A stretch of 64,000 nt of DNA from Uliginosibacterium sp036017065 (GTDB lineage: Bacteria; Pseudomonadota; Gammaproteobacteria; Burkholderiales; Rhodocyclaceae), in assembly GCF_036017065.1 (NCBI RefSeq), contig NZ_JAYXHR010000001.1:1860001-1924000 (forward strand), in the 5' to 3' direction. A model generated the notes under the pieces. The model saw only the letters and a program-made list of their open reading frames with translations, did not search any database and was not told the origin of the DNA. Shown piece by piece: positions 40,896 to 49,888 of this stretch; the stretch's first letter is position 1; every line of letters starts with the position of its first letter. A program made the translations under genes and the position numbers.

Positions 40896-42755
40896 TTACT
40901 TCGGCTGATAGCGCAGGGTCAGCAGCCAGTTGATGCCGGCCTGGTTGTACCACTGCACCGTCTCGTACTGCTTGTCGAGCACGTTGCCCACCTTGCCCTG
41001 CACGCGCCAGTCGCGCGCCAGCTGGTATTCGCCACGCAGGTCGAGCAGCGCGAAGCCACCCAGCTTCTTCGTGTTGGCGAGGTCATCGTAACGCTTGCCT
41101 TCGCCGGACAGCGTGGTGCCGAAGCGCCAGGCGCCCCAGGTGTAGTCGAAGTCTACGCGACCGGCCAGTTGCGAGCGGCGCGGCAGCACGTTGCCTTCGT
41201 TGGCGCCGCTGCTGCGGTTCTCCGGGTCCAGCCAGGTCAGGCTGCCGCCCAGTTCGGCATTGCCGAAGCGGGTGGAGGCGGTGGTCTCGACGCCGATGAT
41301 GCGCGCCTTGTCGATGTTGGCCGGAACGAAGCTGGCGTCGTTGCCGATCAGGTCCTTGATGTCGGTGCGGAACACGTGCGCGCTCCAGCGCGACTGCGAC
41401 AGCTTGCCGTCCAGACCGAACTCGAAGCTCTTCGACGATTCCGGCCGCAGGTTGGGGTTGCCGAAACCCGGGAAGTACAGCTCGTTGAAGGTCGGTGCCT
41501 TGAACGCCGTGCCGTAGCTGGCGGTCGCGCGCAGCGACTGCAGCAGGTCCCAGCCCCAGGCGAGGCCGCCGGTGTTCTTCTTGCCGAACTGCGAGTTGTC
41601 GTCGTTGCGCAGGCTCGCCTGCAGGCTGTGCGCGCCGAAGTCACCCTGCCACTGTCCGAACACGCCGTTGTTGCTGCGCGAGTTGACCGGGTAGGCCGTG
41701 CTGCTGCGCACGTTGTCGCTCTGGATGTCGGCGCCCAGCGTCACCAGGTTGGCGCTGCCGATGGCGATGTCGTTCTGCACGCTCGCCGTTTCGCGACGCG
41801 TGTCGAAGCTCGTGCGGTACGCGCTATTGTAGTAGTTGTCGTTGCGCGTCTCGCTCTGGCCGGCATTCACCGACAACTTCCAGATGTCGGTCATCTGGCC
41901 GGCGAAACGGGCGCCGACGGCGTTGTCCGCCGTCTTGGACGAGTTCTGCGAGCTGCCATCGAATTCGCTGAGGCCCTCGCCGTACAGGAGGTTGGCCTCC
42001 AGCTCGTAGCGGTTGTCCACGCGGAACCCGCCACGCGCCGACACCGAGGTGTTGCGGTAGGCATCGTCGTCCGGCTCGAACACGAAACAGCCGGCACCAC
42101 CGGGCGCCGGGCGGCCCTTGCAGGCGTTGAAGCCGCTGGTGCGCTGGCGCGACAGGTTGAGGCTGTACCACTTGCTGGCATCGCCACCGGAGAAGCCCAG
42201 GGTGCCCTGGTAGCTGTTCTGGCTGCCACCGGCGAGCGCGCCGTTCAGGTGGGGGGCGCCGTCGCCGCGACGGGTGAAGATCTGCACCACGCCGCCGATG
42301 GCTTCCGAACCGTAGAGGCTGGAGCGCGGGCCGCGCACGATCTCGATGCGGTCGATCTGCTCCACCGGCAGGTCCTGCCAGTTGAAGCCGCCGCTGGTGG
42401 CGGAGCCGGCCTTGATGCCGTCGATCAGCACCAGGGTGTGGTCGGATTCGGTGCCGCGCAGGAACAGCGAGGTGTTCTTGCCGGCGCCGCCGTTGGCGGC
42501 GAAGGACACGCCCGGCATGCCACGCAGCAGCTCGGGCACCGAAGTGGCCTGGCTGCGCTCGATGTCGGCGCGGCGCAGCACCGTCACCGGAGCCAGGGTG
42601 TCGTCCACGGTGCGGGCGGTGCGGGTGGCGGTCACCACCACCGGGTCGAGTTGCTGCTCGCCGCTCGCCTGGCTGGCGGGCAACGACTGGGCGTGGACGA
42701 GCGGAGACAGGGCCGCGCCGATGGCGGCCGCAAGGGCGGTCTTGGAGATGGACAT
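40896..42755 (-). CDS. btuB: TonB-dependent vitamin B12 receptor BtuB
   Basis: 619-residue outer-membrane barrel. Signal peptide MSISKTALAAAIGAALSPLVHA, TonB box near DPVVVTATR, plug domain (about 45-155: PVTVLRRADIERSQATSVPELL, DHTLVLIDGIKAGSATSGG, IEIVRGPRSSLYGSEAIGG), then about 22 strands ending in an aromatic residue-containing strand (LLTLRYQPK). BtuB identity comes from the plug sequence and the cobalamin riboswitch just before it. Imports corrinoids to the periplasm for BtuF. Confidence 0.93.
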   Translation of the reverse strand: MSISKTALAAAIGAALSPLVHAQSLPASQASGEQQLDPVVVTATRTARTVDDTLAPVTVLRRADIERSQATSVPELLRGMPGVSFAANGGAGKNTSLFLRGTESDHTLVLIDGIKAGSATSGGFNWQDLPVEQIDRIEIVRGPRSSLYGSEAIGGVVQIFTRRGDGAPHLNGALAGGSQNSYQGTLGFSGGDASKWYSLNLSRQRTSGFNACKGRPAPGGAGCFVFEPDDDAYRNTSVSARGGFRVDNRYELEANLLYGEGLSEFDGSSQNSSKTADNAVGARFAGQMTDIWKLSVNAGQSETRNDNYYNSAYRTSFDTRRETASVQNDIAIGSANLVTLGADIQSDNVRSSTAYPVNSRSNNGVFGQWQGDFGAHSLQASLRNDDNSQFGKKNTGGLAWGWDLLQSLRATASYGTAFKAPTFNELYFPGFGNPNLRPESSKSFEFGLDGKLSQSRWSAHVFRTDIKDLIGNDASFVPANIDKARIIGVETTASTRFGNAELGGSLTWLDPENRSSGANEGNVLPRRSQLAGRVDFDYTWGAWRFGTTLSGEGKRYDDLANTKKLGGFALLDLRGEYQLARDWRVQGKVGNVLDKQYETVQWYNQAGINWLLTLRYQPK

Positions 42756-43303
42756 GAAAGGACTTTCCGTCGGCTTCCGCAGCGTCCCCGCAGCGGAAGC
42801 GGTTTCTAATACCAGTCGGAGGTACGGACGGAACGGTCGCCGGCAGGACGGGATCGCCCGGCCGCACACCCCGCAGCCTGATCGCTTGTGTCCCGGGCCG
42901 GTATCCGGGCTCACGAGTCGATGCAGCATGCGGACATGTCATGCACCAGCCGACCACCGCCTTCCCGAAGCAGTGCTTCAGTGGCATCGGGCGCGATGAA
43001 ACCTTGAGTCACGACACCTGGATGGTGCCGGCTTCATTGCGCCAGGGGTCGGCCCTCGCTTACCGTTGCGGGGGCAGCACAGGCTTTGCGGCATCCGGCC
43101 TTGCCGGACGGAGCGCGCACCTGTTTCCCGTTTAACCCTGCTCGCGACGAGCACGCAGGGCACCTGGAACGCGTGCCGGCAAGAGAGACGAAAGTGAGTC
43201 TTGACCTTGCCGGCACGGGCTGCGATGGTAGCACGCCCTCCCCTCGTCCCTCTCTCCCACAGCCTCCCGCAGCCTCCTGGCATCCCCGCCGACCTCGCCT
43301 TCC
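42756..43303. other. divergent intergenic region between btuB and cobU
   Basis: Nearly all of it is the btuB leader with the cobalamin riboswitch. Between 43181 and 43303 the plus strand must hold the cobU control region; I see no consensus promoter there. TACCAT on the minus strand (43230-43225) is a possible -10 for btuB. Confidence 0.5.
42891..43180 (-). promoter_or_regulatory. cobalamin (AdoCbl) riboswitch upstream of btuB
   Basis: Read on the minus strand, the conserved pieces are in order: AGGTGCC (43165-43159), CAGGGTTAAACGGGAA, CAGGTGCGCG, the core GCTGCCCCCGCAACGGTAAG (about 43078-43058), the B12 box GCCACTG (42985-42979), GGGAAGGCGG (42966-42957) and GAGCCCGGATACCGGC (42912-42897). 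When adenosylcobalamin binds, btuB expression is normally shut off. The following leader to 42755 would hold the expression platform. The divergent cobU gene has no riboswitch of its own on the plus strand. Confidence 0.95.
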
Positions 43304-43849
43304 ATGAGCCTCATTGCGCCAATCCAGCAAACCCAGCGAACCCTCGTCATCGGCGGTGCCCGTTCCGGCAAGAGCGGCCATGCGCAGAACGCGGCCATCG
43401 CCAGCGGGCTGCCCGTCACGCTGATCGTCACCGCCGAGATCCGCGACGCGGAAATGCAGGCACGCGTCGATCGCCATCGCGCCGAACGCCCGGCGAGCTG
43501 GACGGTGATCGAGGCTGCCGACAGCCTGCCCGGTGCCCTTCGCGAGCACGTCCGTCCCGGCCGTGCCGTGCTGGTGGACTGCGTCACCCTGTGGCTGTCG
43601 CGCCTGCTCTGCGACGCACCGGACGAACTGGAAGCCGGTTGCGACGCGCTGGTCGCTGCCGTGCGCGACGCGCAGGGCAGCCTGTGGCTGGTGTCCAACG
43701 AGGTGGGCTGGAGCCTGGTGCCGGAACATCCGCTGGGGCGCCGTTTCCGCGACGAGCAGGGCCGCCTCAACCAGCGCCTCGCCAGCGTGTGCGACAGCGT
43801 CGTGCTGGTAGCCGCCGGCCTGCCGCTGATGCTCAAGCAACCGGCATAA
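43304..43849 (+). CDS. cobU: bifunctional adenosylcobinamide kinase/guanylyltransferase
   Basis: 181 residues. P-loop GGARSGKS (17-24), then RVDRHRAERPASWTVIEAA with the His of the guanylyl-enzyme intermediate (RHR), and DCVTLWLSRLL. Phosphorylates adenosylcobinamide and transfers GMP to give AdoCbi-GDP. C-terminus PEHPLGRRFRDEQGRLNQRLA and VAAGLPLMLK are typical CobU/CobP. First gene of cobU-cobT-cobS-cobC on the plus strand. Confidence 0.94.
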   Translation: MSLIAPIQQTQRTLVIGGARSGKSGHAQNAAIASGLPVTLIVTAEIRDAEMQARVDRHRAERPASWTVIEAADSLPGALREHVRPGRAVLVDCVTLWLSRLLCDAPDELEAGCDALVAAVRDAQGSLWLVSNEVGWSLVPEHPLGRRFRDEQGRLNQRLASVCDSVVLVAAGLPLMLKQPA

Positions 43850-43891
43850 TCCCCTCCCCGCAGATCCTCCCCCGTAGCGGCCCGTCTTGCC

Positions 43892-44947
43892 ATGGACCTG
43901 AACATTCCCCCACTCGACCGCAGCCTCGCAGGCGCCCTGCAGGCCCGGCTCGACTCGCGCACCAAGCCGCCCGGCAGCCTGGGCCAGCTGGAGGCCATCG
44001 CCCTGCAGGCCGGGCTGATCTTCAACACCACCACGCCACAGCTGCGTGCGCCGCGCGTCGTGGTGTTCGCCGGCGACCACGGCGCGGCACTCGAAGGCGT
44101 GTCGGCCTTCCCTCAGGCCGTCACCCAGCAGATGGTGATGAACTTCCTGCGCGGCGGTGCCGCCATCAACGTCCTCGCCCGTCAGGCGGCACTGGCGATG
44201 ACGGTGGTGGACGCGGGCGTGGTCGGCGACTTTCCCGCCCCGCCGCGCGGCGGCGATGTGGAATGGGTGGCAGCCAAGATCGCGCCCGGCACCGACAACT
44301 TCATCGAGCGCGCCGCCATGAGCCGCAGCCAGTGCATCGCCGCCGTGGTGCGCGGTGCCGGCCTGGTGCGCGGCTGGCACGCGGCCGGCTGCAATGCCAT
44401 CGCCTTCGGCGAGATGGGCATCGGCAACACCGCCTCGGCCAGCCTGCTCACCCAGGCCATCACCGGCGTTCCGCTGGCCGACGTGGTGGGACGCGGCACC
44501 GGGCTGGACGATGCCGGCCTGGCCCGCAAGCGTGCCTTGCTGGCCAGGGCCCAGGCCCGCGTCGCGGGCCGCCAGATGGCACCGCTGGACCTGCTGGCCG
44601 AGTTCGGCGGTTATGAAATCGCCATGATGGTCGGCGGCTTCATCGCGGCCGCCCAGTCACGCATGCTGGTCGTGGTGGACGGCTTCATCGTCACTGCCGC
44701 CCTGCTGGTCGCCCACGCGCTGTCGCCCAACGTGCGCGACTACTGCGTGTTCGCCCATCGCTCCGGCGAGGCCGGCCACATCGTGCAGTTGCGCCACCTC
44801 GGCGCACCGGTGCTGCTGGACGCCGGCATGCGCCTGGGCGAAGGCAGTGGCGCCGCGCTGGCCTTTCCCATCGTGCGCGCGGCGCTGGCCCTGATGAACG
44901 ACATGGCCGGTTTTGCCGACGCCGGCATCAGCGAACAGGCGCGATGA
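43892..44947 (+). CDS. cobT: nicotinate-nucleotide--dimethylbenzimidazole phosphoribosyltransferase
   Basis: 351-residue CobT, which makes alpha-ribazole phosphate from nicotinate mononucleotide and a lower-ligand base. RTKPPGSLGQLEAIA near the N-terminus, FAGDHGAALEGVSAFPQ, GEMGIGNTASASL, and the C-terminal GEGSGAALAFPIVRAA with the catalytic Glu are all present. Starts 42 bases after cobU and ends just before cobS. Confidence 0.96.
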   Translation: MDLNIPPLDRSLAGALQARLDSRTKPPGSLGQLEAIALQAGLIFNTTTPQLRAPRVVVFAGDHGAALEGVSAFPQAVTQQMVMNFLRGGAAINVLARQAALAMTVVDAGVVGDFPAPPRGGDVEWVAAKIAPGTDNFIERAAMSRSQCIAAVVRGAGLVRGWHAAGCNAIAFGEMGIGNTASASLLTQAITGVPLADVVGRGTGLDDAGLARKRALLARAQARVAGRQMAPLDLLAEFGGYEIAMMVGGFIAAAQSRMLVVVDGFIVTAALLVAHALSPNVRDYCVFAHRSGEAGHIVQLRHLGAPVLLDAGMRLGEGSGAALAFPIVRAALALMNDMAGFADAGISEQAR

Positions 44948-44957
44948 CGGAGCGCGG

Positions 44958-45725
44958 ATGAACGAGCTGCGCCGCTTCTTCCTCGCGCTGGCCTACTTCA
45001 CGCGCATCCCGGTGCCCGCTTGGGTGGGCTGGCAGCCGGACGAGCTGAACCGCGCGGCGCGCTACTTCCCGCTGGTCGGGCTGCTGGTGGGTGCCGTCGC
45101 CGCGGCCGTGCTGTGGCTGGCGGCACAGGTGCTGCCGCTGACACTCGCCGTCCTGCTGTCGATGGCTGCGTCCATCCTGCTGACCGGGGCCTTCCACGAG
45201 GATGGCCTGGCTGACAGCGCGGATGGCTTCGGCGGCGGATACACGCCGCAGCGGGTGCTGGAGATCATGAAGGATTCACGCATCGGCAGCTTCGGTGCCA
45301 TCGCACTGGTGCTCGTGCTGCTGGGCAAGCACCAGACGCTGCTGGCGCTGGACCTGCGCGGCGCCTGCATCGCTTTGCTGGTGATGCATCCGGCATCGCG
45401 CTGGGCCGCCCTGCTGGTCATGGGCACGATGCGCTACGTGCGCGGCGATGACGCGGATGCACGCGCCAAGCCGGTCGCCGAAGGCATCGGCTGCAGCGAA
45501 CTGGTCATCGGCAGCCTGTGCGGCCTGCTGCCTCTGGCGGCGCTGGCGACACGCGACGGCCTGCTCGCCCTCGGCGTGCTGCTGAGCATCCTCGCCGTCA
45601 CCGTGGTGGCGGGCGCCTGGTTCCGGCGCCGCATCGGCGGCTACACCGGCGACTGCCTGGGCGCCCTCCAGCAACTGGCGGAGCTGGCCGGCTGCATGAC
45701 CCTGCTGGCGCTGGCCATCCGCTGA
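44958..45725 (+). CDS. cobS: adenosylcobinamide-GDP ribazoletransferase (cobalamin synthase)
   Basis: 255-residue inner-membrane enzyme that joins AdoCbi-GDP with alpha-ribazole (phosphate) to make the complete cobalamin. Opens ALAYFTRIPVPAW, with GAFHEDGLADSADGFGGGY, the Asp-rich metal site, and DSRIGSFGAIALVLVLLGK; 6-7 helices. ATG 44958 has GGAG five bases upstream; the frame is open back to 44913, inside cobT. The C-terminal GDCLGALQQLAE is diagnostic. Confidence 0.95.
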   Translation: MNELRRFFLALAYFTRIPVPAWVGWQPDELNRAARYFPLVGLLVGAVAAAVLWLAAQVLPLTLAVLLSMAASILLTGAFHEDGLADSADGFGGGYTPQRVLEIMKDSRIGSFGAIALVLVLLGKHQTLLALDLRGACIALLVMHPASRWAALLVMGTMRYVRGDDADARAKPVAEGIGCSELVIGSLCGLLPLAALATRDGLLALGVLLSILAVTVVAGAWFRRRIGGYTGDCLGALQQLAELAGCMTLLALAIR

Positions 45726-45734
45726 GCGCCAGCC

Positions 45735-46283
45735 ATGACGACGTCACTGCTGCTGTTGCGTCACCCACCGGTCGCGGTCGGCGCCGGCACCTGCTTCGGC
45801 CGCAGCGACGTGCCGCTGGCAGACGACGTGGCGGCCGCGGCCGACCGGCTGCGCGCCCTGCTTCCCTCGCAGGTCCGCATCGTGAGCAGCCCGCTTGCCC
45901 GCTGCCGCCTGCTTGCCGAAGCCCTGGGGCCGTGCCGCCTCGACGATCGCCTGATGGAGATGGATTTCGGCGACTGGGAGATGCGCAGCTTCGATGCCAT
46001 CGGCCGTGATGCGATCGACCTGTGGGCGGCAGACCCCATGCATTTCCGGCCGCCGGGCGGCGAAAGCGTCATCGACATGGCCAGGCGGGTGATCGCTGCC
46101 TTGCAGGATGCGCTCGCCGGGGACTCCTCGCCCCTGCTGCTGGTCTCCCACGGCGGCCCGATCCGCGCGATCCTCGGTCACCTGCTGCAGTTGCCGGCCG
46201 AGCTCTGGCAGCAGCAGCCCGTTCCGCACGCGGCCCTGCTCAGGCTGGAAGAGCAAGGCGGGCTGTGGCGCCGGGCAGCCTGA
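45735..46283 (+). CDS. cobC: alpha-ribazole phosphatase, histidine phosphatase family
   Basis: 182-residue phosphoglycerate-mutase fold phosphatase. The RHG-type motif is LLLLRHPP with His10, and VSHGGP has the second His; MEMDFGDWE is the family's acidic loop. Removes the phosphate from alpha-ribazole phosphate or cobalamin phosphate. Nine bases after cobS, and the last gene of the cobU-T-S-C operon. Confidence 0.9.
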   Translation: MTTSLLLLRHPPVAVGAGTCFGRSDVPLADDVAAAADRLRALLPSQVRIVSSPLARCRLLAEALGPCRLDDRLMEMDFGDWEMRSFDAIGRDAIDLWAADPMHFRPPGGESVIDMARRVIAALQDALAGDSSPLLLVSHGGPIRAILGHLLQLPAELWQQQPVPHAALLRLEEQGGLWRRAA

Positions 46284-46375
46284 GCCGGCGCCACGCCAGG
46301 GGCCCGCTCTCGACACCCCCCCCGCGCGGCCCGCACAATACCCGCCTCTTCATTCCGGCAGCCCGCCACCCGGCC

Positions 46376-47245
46376 ATGAAAATCAGCGGCTTCACCTTCC
46401 TGCGCAATGGCAGCCTGCTCGGCTATCCCTATATCGAGAGCCTGAAGAGCCTGCTGCTGGTGGCCGACGAAGTGATCGTCGCGGTCGGCGAGAGCGTCGA
46501 CGACACGCTGGAGCAGGTGCGCGCCATCGGCGACCCGCGCATCCGCATCATCGAGACGGTGTGGAACGAATCGATGCAGGACCGCGGCTTCGTGTATGCC
46601 CAGCAGAAGATGAGCGCCCAGTTTTCCTGCACCGGCGACTGGGCCTTCTACCTGGAGGGCGACGAGGTGATCCACGAAGACGATGCGCCGAAGATCCGCG
46701 CCGTCCTGGAAAGGCACCTGAACAACCCGAAGGTGGAAGCGCTGGCCTTCGACTATCACCACTTCTACGGCGCGCCCAACAAGGTGGCGCGCTCGCCGGC
46801 CTGGTACCGCAAGGCGGTGCGCGTCATCCGCAACAGCGTGCGCAACTACTCGCCGGACGGCCTGTTCTTCGTGGTGATGGAGCACAACAAGATCGGCCGC
46901 TACCCGCGCGCCGCGCTGGCCGGCGTGCCGATCTACCACTACGGCCATGTGCGCAAGTCCGCCGCGATGCAGGAGAAGATCAACCAGGTGTCGCGCTACT
47001 GGAAGCACACGCCCAAGCAACACAACTACGGCGCGATCGACCCGCAGACGGTGGTGCCGTTCGACGGCAGCCACCCACGGCTCGTGCAAGCCTGGCTGGC
47101 CGAGAATGCCGAGCAGCACTTCGAGCCCGACCCCGGCCACACCCTGACCCGCCGCGAGCGCAAGCACCGCTGGGTCATGAAGGTCGAGCGCCTGCTCGGC
47201 GGCGCGGACTTCACGCGCAAGCACTATTCACTCGTCAAAGACTGA
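46376..47245 (+). CDS. glycosyltransferase, family 2-like
   Basis: 289 residues, GT-A fold: MKISGFTFLRNGSLLGYPYIESLKSLLLVADEVIVAVGESVDDT is the usual opening of this family, with GDWAFYLEGDEVIHED carrying the acidic DxD-like site. Later HYHHFYGAP-type and PIYHYGHVRKS segments are also seen in lipopolysaccharide-related enzymes. Start at 46376; the longer open frame to 46022 lies inside cobC. Its stop shares one base with the next start, coupling it to the O-antigen-ligase-like gene. The acceptor is unknown. Confidence 0.85.
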   Translation: MKISGFTFLRNGSLLGYPYIESLKSLLLVADEVIVAVGESVDDTLEQVRAIGDPRIRIIETVWNESMQDRGFVYAQQKMSAQFSCTGDWAFYLEGDEVIHEDDAPKIRAVLERHLNNPKVEALAFDYHHFYGAPNKVARSPAWYRKAVRVIRNSVRNYSPDGLFFVVMEHNKIGRYPRAALAGVPIYHYGHVRKSAAMQEKINQVSRYWKHTPKQHNYGAIDPQTVVPFDGSHPRLVQAWLAENAEQHFEPDPGHTLTRRERKHRWVMKVERLLGGADFTRKHYSLVKD

Positions 47246-48516
47246 TGCTCACCCTCGATTCCCGGGCCTTGCCGCAGGTGGCCGACGAACAGCTCGGCAC
47301 CTGGCAGCGACGCCTCCTGCTGGCCAGTGCCATCTTTGCCGGTCTGGCCATTCCGCTGTCGACCGCCGCACAGAACATCAGCACCGGTTTCCTGCTGCTG
47401 TGCTGCGTTTTCATGCGCCCCTTGCGCATGCAACTGCCGCGACTGGTCCGCGAACCCTTTCCGCTGGCCTGCCTGTCGCTGTTCCTGCTGATGACCGTCG
47501 CGCTGGCGTGGTCGTCGGCCAGCTGGGACGCCCGCCTGGAAATGCTGCCGCGCTTCCGCGAGTACCTGCTGGTGCCGGTATTCATGGCCTGCCTGCTGCA
47601 TGCCGGCGCGCGGCGCGCGCTGGTGATTTCGTTCGCCGCGGCGACCTTCCTGTCGGTGCTGATGTCCTTCGGTCTCAGCGTGATGGGCCTGCATTTCCTC
47701 AACACGCTGCCGGCCCAGAACAGCTGGCCGGTTTTCCATTCGCATACCTATCACAACCTGTTCATCGCCTGGCTGGGCAGCGGCATCCTTGCCGCGCTGT
47801 GCTGCAAGGCGCTGGAGACACCGCTGCAGACGCGGCTGGCGTGGACGGCCCTGGCCCTGTGCGTGGCCAATGCCTATTTCTGGGTCGTGGGGCGCACCGG
47901 CCAGGGCCAGTTCCTGCTCATGCTGCTGTTCATCCTCGTGCGGCACCAGCCGCGCCGCTGGCTGGTGCCCGGAATCGTGGCGCTGGTGGCCTTGCCGGTC
48001 CTGCTCTACCTGGGGTCTGCCCACGTGCGCAAGGGCATCACGAACATGCAGCAGGACATCGTGCAGATGCAGGCCGGCAACTCGGACACCAGCATCGGGC
48101 TGCGCATCCTGTATGCCCGTAGCGCCGTGGCGCTGATCGGCGAAGCGCCCGTGTTCGGGCACGGCACCGGCGCCTACCCCGGGGAATACGCGAGGCTGAC
48201 CGGCTACAGCAAGGGTAACCTCTCCAGCGGCCATCCCCACAACGACTACCTGTGGCTGTGGGCGGAGGCCGGCATCCTCGGCCCGCTGGCCCTGCTGGGC
48301 GTCCTGATCGGTCTGGTGCTGCAGGCCCGCAAGCTGCCGCGCCCGCAGCAGCTCTGGGTCGAGTCGCTGGCGCTGTGCATGGGAGTCGGCACCCTGCTGC
48401 ATGCACTGTTTACCGACAACGTGTCCGGTGTCGGCTTTGCCGTGCTGGCGAGCGCGCTCAGCGCCGGGGCGCTGACGTCGTCACCCCCCCGGCCCGTGGC
48501 AGGCACACGGGCCTAG
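47245..48516 (+). CDS. O-antigen ligase-like membrane protein (Wzy/WaaL family)
   Basis: 423-residue inner-membrane protein with 10-12 hydrophobic helices. A large periplasmic loop (about 265-335) contains RILYARSAVALIGEAPVFGHGTGAYPGEYARLTGY and SGHPHNDYLWLWAEAGILG, where HPHNDYL is the conserved WaaL/Wzy motif. Acts in joining O-antigen or another glycan to its acceptor. Only one glycosyltransferase sits beside it, so the full glycan locus is elsewhere. Confidence 0.87.
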   Translation: MLTLDSRALPQVADEQLGTWQRRLLLASAIFAGLAIPLSTAAQNISTGFLLLCCVFMRPLRMQLPRLVREPFPLACLSLFLLMTVALAWSSASWDARLEMLPRFREYLLVPVFMACLLHAGARRALVISFAAATFLSVLMSFGLSVMGLHFLNTLPAQNSWPVFHSHTYHNLFIAWLGSGILAALCCKALETPLQTRLAWTALALCVANAYFWVVGRTGQGQFLLMLLFILVRHQPRRWLVPGIVALVALPVLLYLGSAHVRKGITNMQQDIVQMQAGNSDTSIGLRILYARSAVALIGEAPVFGHGTGAYPGEYARLTGYSKGNLSSGHPHNDYLWLWAEAGILGPLALLGVLIGLVLQARKLPRPQQLWVESLALCMGVGTLLHALFTDNVSGVGFAVLASALSAGALTSSPPRPVAGTRA

Positions 48517-48522
48517 GCAGGC

Positions 48523-49227
48523 TCAGGCTGCTTCGGCCTCGCCCACGGTGGCGCTCAGGCGCCCCAGGCCGGCAATCTCGCCGACCATCGCGTCGCCCGC
48601 CACCACCGGACCGACGCCATGCGGCGTACCGGTGAAGATCAGGTCGCCGGCCTGCAGGCGGTAATGCAGCGACAGGTTGGCGATGATCTCCGGCAGCTTC
48701 CAGATCAGCTGCGAAATATCTGAATCCTGTTTCGTCTCGCCATTCACGGTGAGATGGATCCGCCCGCTCTCGATATGCCCGGTCTGCGCCACCGGATGCA
48801 CCGGCCCGCAGGGCGTGGCGTGCTCGAAGGCCTTGCCCAGCTCCCAGGGCTGGTTCTTGCCGGCCAGCGCCTTCTGGACATCACGCTTCGTCATGTCCAG
48901 CCCGATGGCATAACCGAATACATGGGCCAGAGCCTGGTCCGGCGCAATGCCGTAGCCACCGGACTTCAGCGCCATGACCAGCTCCAGCTCGAAGTGCAGG
49001 TTCTGCGTGCCGGGCGGATAGGGCACGATGCCACCGTCCTGCACGATGCTGTCGGTCGGTTTCATGAAGAACACCGGTGGCTCGCGCTCATCGTTGCCCA
49101 GCTCGCGGATGTGTTCCAGGTAGTTGCGGCCCACACAGAAGATGCGGCGGACGGGAAAGCGGCCGCCACCTGCAACCGGCAGGCTGACGACGGCGGGCGG
49201 GGCGATGACGTATTCGGTGCTGCTCAT
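48523..49227 (-). CDS. fumarylacetoacetate hydrolase family protein
   Basis: 234 residues, complete FAH C-terminal domain: FCVGRNYLEHIRELGN, PPVFFMKPTDSIV, LHFELELVMALKSGG with the two metal-binding Glu residues and IGLDMTKRDVQ carrying the Asp, and DLIFTGTPHGVGPV. The small single-domain size is that of maleylpyruvate/fumarylpyruvate hydrolase or oxaloacetate tautomerase-like proteins, so the substrate is uncertain. Convergent with the O-antigen-ligase-like gene (six bases between stops). Confidence 0.87.
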   Translation of the reverse strand: MSSTEYVIAPPAVVSLPVAGGGRFPVRRIFCVGRNYLEHIRELGNDEREPPVFFMKPTDSIVQDGGIVPYPPGTQNLHFELELVMALKSGGYGIAPDQALAHVFGYAIGLDMTKRDVQKALAGKNQPWELGKAFEHATPCGPVHPVAQTGHIESGRIHLTVNGETKQDSDISQLIWKLPEIIANLSLHYRLQAGDLIFTGTPHGVGPVVAGDAMVGEIAGLGRLSATVGEAEAA

Positions 49228-49513
49228 GGCGGGTGCTCCGGTTGGACGAGCCACCATTCTCGCACCGCCGCCGACCGCGGCACCACCGACGGCGTCGGGC
49301 CAGGGCAACACGGCCCGTGGCGACGGGGCGGAGTGCGGCCGCGTCGGTTTCTCAAGCCCGCGCGGCCGGTGCCGTCAATACCGTTGTCCCCCGCCGAGGG
49401 GCGGGGAACCTGCTACACCGGATATTTGTCACGCGACAAACGATTGTGACCAGCCGGGACACCATCCGCGCAAGACGATTGGTAAAGTAGCCCCTACTCG
49501 AAAGGCTTGTGCC
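49228..49513. other. intergenic region upstream of the secretion locus
   Basis: No gene. It contains TTGTC-ACGC-GACAA (about 49426-49439), a small inverted repeat, and TAAAGT-like boxes shortly before the 49514 gene. I see no full consensus promoter. Confidence 0.35.
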
Positions 49514-49849
49514 ATGCCATTTGTCAGACGTTCTGCCGAAGGGAGCATCGTCGCCCTGCTCGACCGCGCAGGTGCGGATGCCGCGGAGGAGCTGCCGGCC
49601 AGCCATCCCGAAGTACGTGCTTTCCTGGGCCTGCAAGCCGAGGCGACGCACACGGAGCGTGGCTTCTCCGATCTCGATGCCGATTTCATCCGCGTCATGG
49701 AAGATCTCATCGACGTGCTGATCGAGAAAGGCGTACTGCGCCTGACCGACCTGCCGCCGCAGGCGCAACGCAAGCTGCTGGCCCGCAAGGACAAGCGCCG
49801 CCGCCTGCAAGGGGCTCTCAACCTGCTGGGCGGCGGCGACGTGATCTGA
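49514..49849 (+). CDS. small conserved protein, 'tryptophan synthase subunit beta-like'
   Basis: 111 residues: MPFVRRSAEGSIVALLDR, VRAFLGLQAEATHTERGFSDLDADFIRVMEDLIDVLIEKGVLRLTDLPPQAQRKLLARKDKRRRL. This helical protein is common in betaproteobacteria and is carried in databases under the misleading tryptophan-synthase-like name; it has no PLP fold and no evident catalytic site. Function unknown. It precedes the type I secretion genes by 40 bases and may be co-transcribed. Confidence 0.75.
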   Translation: MPFVRRSAEGSIVALLDRAGADAAEELPASHPEVRAFLGLQAEATHTERGFSDLDADFIRVMEDLIDVLIEKGVLRLTDLPPQAQRKLLARKDKRRRLQGALNLLGGGDVI

Positions 49850-49888
49850 CCCCGACCTGGTCGCCTCACCGGAAACCATCACTGGACG

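Noticed and set aside
43181..43303. Second cobalamin riboswitch for cobU on the plus strand
   Set aside because: None of the conserved B12-riboswitch blocks is present on the plus strand there.
49514..49849. True tryptophan synthase beta subunit fragment
   Set aside because: Complete small helical protein with its own start and stop; no PLP Lys or TrpB motifs.
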